Below, piece after piece: positions 62,054-64,000 of a DNA stretch of 64,000 nt. The stretch covers positions 186,001 to 250,000 of the forward strand of contig NTLF01000017.1 in the NCBI GenBank assembly GCA_002631855.1, in the 5' to 3' direction. This DNA is from Zunongwangia sp. ESRF-bin46 (lineage in GTDB: Bacteria; Bacteroidota; Bacteroidia; Flavobacteriales; Flavobacteriaceae). Each line of letters opens with the position of its first letter. Position 1 is the stretch's first letter. Under the pieces are notes generated by a model, which searched no databases, was not told the origin of the DNA, and was given only the letters and a program-made list of their open reading frames with translations. The position numbers were made by a program, and so were the translations under genes.

Positions 62054-62770
62054 TTAATTTCCACCTTGTTGTGCTTCCTGTTCTGCATCATCTACCATTT
62101 TTTCATTAGGTACGATGGCAACATTTACACGACGGTTTTGAGCACGACCAGCTTCTGTACTGTTATCTGCCACTGGCGTTTGTTCTCCAAACCAGTTAGT
62201 TGTAAACCTTCCATTACTCAACCCTTTTGTTTGTGTAAAGTAATTAGTAACAGATTGTGCGCGTTGCTTAGAAAGCGTCATGTTATACGCTTCAGAACCT
62301 GTACTATCTGTATGCCCAACTACCAATACATCGGTATCTGGATATTCACGAAGTACGTTAGCAAGCTTATCTAATGTTGCTTGTGATGCTGCGTTAATAT
62401 TGTATTTATTAGTATCAAAATAAACACCACTGTTTTCATCGAAAGTAACTACAATACCATCGTCTACACGTTCTACTTGTGCTCCCGGTATTTCAGTTTC
62501 AATTTTCTGGGCTTGTTTGTCCATTTTATTACCAATAATAACTCCAGCAGCTCCTCCTGCAACACCACCAATTACGGCTCCTAACTCTCCATTACCACCT
62601 TTACCAATATTATTACCTAAAATGGCTCCTAATACAGCTCCTCCAGTGGCACCTATTACAGCACCCTTTTGTTTGTTGTTTGCATTTTTAACAGCCTCAC
62701 AGTTTGTAAATGCCGTTAAAAAAAGGAAGGCTAAGCCAATAATCGATATTTGTTTAAGTGTCTTTTTCAT
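62054..62770 (-). CDS. OmpA-family lipoprotein with glycine zipper
   Basis: 238 residues. A lipoprotein signal (lipobox FTNC at about residue 24), then a glycine-zipper segment (about 37-85, GAVIGATGGAVLGAILG) and a C-terminal OmpA peptidoglycan-binding domain (about 120-220, VVGHTDSTGSEAYNMTLSKQ, then NRRVNVAI). It probably anchors the outer membrane to peptidoglycan. Its ATG shares a base with the stop of the lipocalin-like gene upstream (TAATG). Confidence 0.9.
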   Translation of the reverse strand: MKKTLKQISIIGLAFLFLTAFTNCEAVKNANNKQKGAVIGATGGAVLGAILGNNIGKGGNGELGAVIGGVAGGAAGVIIGNKMDKQAQKIETEIPGAQVERVDDGIVVTFDENSGVYFDTNKYNINAASQATLDKLANVLREYPDTDVLVVGHTDSTGSEAYNMTLSKQRAQSVTNYFTQTKGLSNGRFTTNWFGEQTPVADNSTEAGRAQNRRVNVAIVPNEKMVDDAEQEAQQGGN

Positions 62771-63249
62771 TATTCATTAATTTTAGTAAAGTTCATATTT
62801 ATTGTAAAAGGAGATCCTTCTAGGTTAACTGTTTGTTCCCAGCGCATTGTTGACTCATTCAACTGCGTTAGTTGCAAACGGAAACCAACATCATTATCAG
62901 ATTTTCCTTTAGCATTGGTTGGTTTTAGTAAGAAGTCGTAAAGACCTGTTGTAGGATCTATCTCCTGTATAGTAAAGATAAAGTTTCTATCTCCTGTAGG
63001 GCAATCTGAATTATTTATAGTGTATACTCCTGTGTTATTATTCGGAATAAATCTCCAGGTACTACCTTCAAAACATTCTTTTGAAGTATCTCCCAACAAG
63101 GAAACATTAAATTCCCCAGATTCACTATATGTTATATTATCCAAAGACCAATATCCTTTGATGATTTTACGTGATTCAGAAACTGTTTTGGAAACACCGC
63201 AAGACAATACGGTCATAGCCACTACAGCTAATATAATTAGTTTTTTCAT
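62770..63249 (-). CDS. Lipocalin-like lipoprotein
   Basis: 159 residues; lipobox VLSC at residues 14-17. The mature domain begins IIKGYWSLDNITYSESGEF and shows the short-barrel pattern of lipocalin-like domains, with a disulfide-capable C...C pair (ECFEG, DCPTG). It is coupled to the OmpA-family gene that follows (stop and start share a base), so they probably serve the same envelope function. Confidence 0.75.
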   Translation of the reverse strand: MKKLIILAVVAMTVLSCGVSKTVSESRKIIKGYWSLDNITYSESGEFNVSLLGDTSKECFEGSTWRFIPNNNTGVYTINNSDCPTGDRNFIFTIQEIDPTTGLYDFLLKPTNAKGKSDNDVGFRLQLTQLNESTMRWEQTVNLEGSPFTINMNFTKINE

Positions 63250-63296
63250 ACTTGGTAATTTTAAATTTTAAGGGTTAGTATAATTTAATTAATATT

Positions 63297-63458
63297 TTAT
63301 CTTCTAAACAATCTAGATAATAAAGATAGTACAAGTAGTACTAAAAATATCCAAAAGATAATCATTGCGATATCAGTCGCACCTTCTGCGATGCCACCAA
63401 ATCCAAATATTGCCGCAATAATTGCGATTACTAGAAAAATAACAATCCAACGTACCAT
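63297..63458 (-). CDS. DUF1328 small membrane protein
   Basis: Reading from ATG at 63458 gives 53 residues and TAA at 63299-63297: [20 protein letters not shown], then [16 protein letters not shown] and a second helix ending LSRLFRR. This is the DUF1328 (YtjA) pattern, two hydrophobic helices around GGIA. The family is often stress-linked; the function is unknown. It ends 47 bases before the lipocalin-like gene and could be in the same operon. Confidence 0.85.
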   Translation of the reverse strand: MVRWIVIFLVIAIIAAIFGFGGIAEGATDIAMIIFWIFLVLLVLSLLSRLFRR

Positions 63459-63556
63459 AATTTTTAAGTTTTAATGATTAGTATATCACTAAGGTACGTA
63501 ACAATCGTTCTTGAAAAGGAATGTTTACAATAAGTTTAACAGCAAATGTTAACATT

Positions 63557-64000
63557 TTAATAAGCTGCTAATGAAGCCAATTCTTCTTTAAAACGTTCTA
63601 TAGGAAGGTACTGTTTTTCAAGGTTTGCAGCGAATGGAACTGGGGTTTCCATACTTGCTACACGCTTAATTGGCGCGTCTAAATATTCAAAACAATTTTC
63701 AGAAATTAACGCTGAAATATCTGAAGCTAACCCACCAAACATGGAATCTTCTTGAAGGATAATCACTTTGTTGGTTTTCTTTACTGAAGCATAAATAGTT
63801 TCAGTATCTAACGGTGAAAGGGTTCGCAAATCAATTAAATCTGCTGAAATACTTGACATTTCATCTAAGGTTTCTAAAGCCCAATGCACTCCAGCGCCAT
63901 AGGTAACTATGGTAATGTCATTTCCTTCTCTTATTAAAGAAGCTTTTCCTAAAGGTAATGTGTAATAATCGATTGGAACTTCTTGACGAACACTTCTATA
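63557..64000 (-). CDS. 2-oxoacid dehydrogenase E1 component, beta part (N-terminus beyond window)
   Basis: The last 147 residues are visible; the gene runs off the right edge in frame. It contains the transketolase C-terminal domain of E1-beta subunits: YYTLPLGKASLIREGNDITI, LIDLRTLSPLDTETI and then VIILQEDSMFGG. The product belongs to the thiamin-dependent branched-chain or pyruvate dehydrogenase complex that makes acyl-CoA. Whether the alpha part is fused to it, as often in Flavobacteriia, cannot be seen. Confidence 0.9.
   Translation of the reverse strand, partial: YRSVRQEVPIDYYTLPLGKASLIREGNDITIVTYGAGVHWALETLDEMSSISADLIDLRTLSPLDTETIYASVKKTNKVIILQEDSMFGGLASDISALISENCFEYLDAPIKRVASMETPVPFAANLEKQYLPIERFKEELASLAAY

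Noticed and set aside
1-64000. tRNA, rRNA or riboswitch genes
   Set aside because: I looked for T-loop words, CCA ends and conserved riboswitch cores in the intergenic gaps and found none that could be supported.

Overview
The window comes from a low-GC member of the Flavobacteriia (Bacteroidota). The signs are a giant surface protein with SprB-type and HYR repeats and a C-terminal type 9 secretion (T9SS) sorting domain, a lipoprotein TamA homologue (TamL) paired with TamB, many short lipoproteins, absence of Shine-Dalgarno sites, and promoters of the TTTG-N19-TAnnTTTG form. No rRNA, tRNA, integrase or transposase gene was recognised.

Layout. 1-10.9 kb: secreted enzymes (amidohydrolase cut by the window edge, class C beta-lactamase-fold hydrolase, zinc-protease-like lipoprotein) and then a run of small unnamed lipoprotein and membrane genes, all on the minus strand. 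11-15.5 kb: accessory cassettes, all minus, separated by three related sites that behave like integron attC sites, each carrying overlapping gene pairs (one pair includes a PD-(D/E)XK-like protein). 15.7-18.8 kb: a repeat-dense island of GC-rich palindromic doublets around a DUF559 endonuclease gene, plus a DUF6266 gene and a gene-less promoter-terminator unit. 19.3-24.3 kb: the 1,670-residue T9SS surface protein. 24.5-35 kb: a K+/H+ antiporter, a small lipoprotein, an outer-membrane phospholipase A and the tamB-tamL operon.

35.1-38.3 kb: a minus-strand arsenic operon, arsR - DUF6428 - metallophosphoesterase - gcvH-like - ACR3 pump, with two matching candidate ArsR operators and no arsC. Divergent from it is a plus-strand operon with a GNAT protein, two pirins around a DUF5996 protein, and a TMEM175-like channel. 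42-44 kb: a Crp-like regulator, a one-repeat DUF1456 protein and a DEAD-box helicase. 44.1-50.1 kb: a siderophore uptake locus (TonB-dependent receptor, two small membrane proteins, PepSY reductase-like protein, ExbD) behind a well-formed promoter flanked by two identical-format operator candidates. 50-55.6 kb: MFS and DedA-like membrane proteins, RlmF, an SF2 helicase and a secreted glycerophosphodiesterase.

55.8-62 kb: three tiny plus-strand genes, two of them 28-residue paralogues differing mostly at synonymous positions, face a seven-gene minus-strand cluster: FAD oxidoreductase, methyltransferase, type III polyketide synthase, FabL-like enoyl reductase, FabZ-like dehydratase, ketosynthase and acyl carrier protein. 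This looks like a dedicated fatty-acyl supply feeding a type III PKS, followed by methylation and oxidation. 62-64 kb: an OmpA-type lipoprotein, a lipocalin-like lipoprotein, a DUF1328 protein and the C-terminal end of a 2-oxoacid dehydrogenase E1 beta subunit.

The strongest candidates for new biology are the lipoyl-domain protein inside the ars operon, the palindrome/DUF559 island, the attC-like cassette array, and the tiny tandem peptide genes beside the polyketide cluster.
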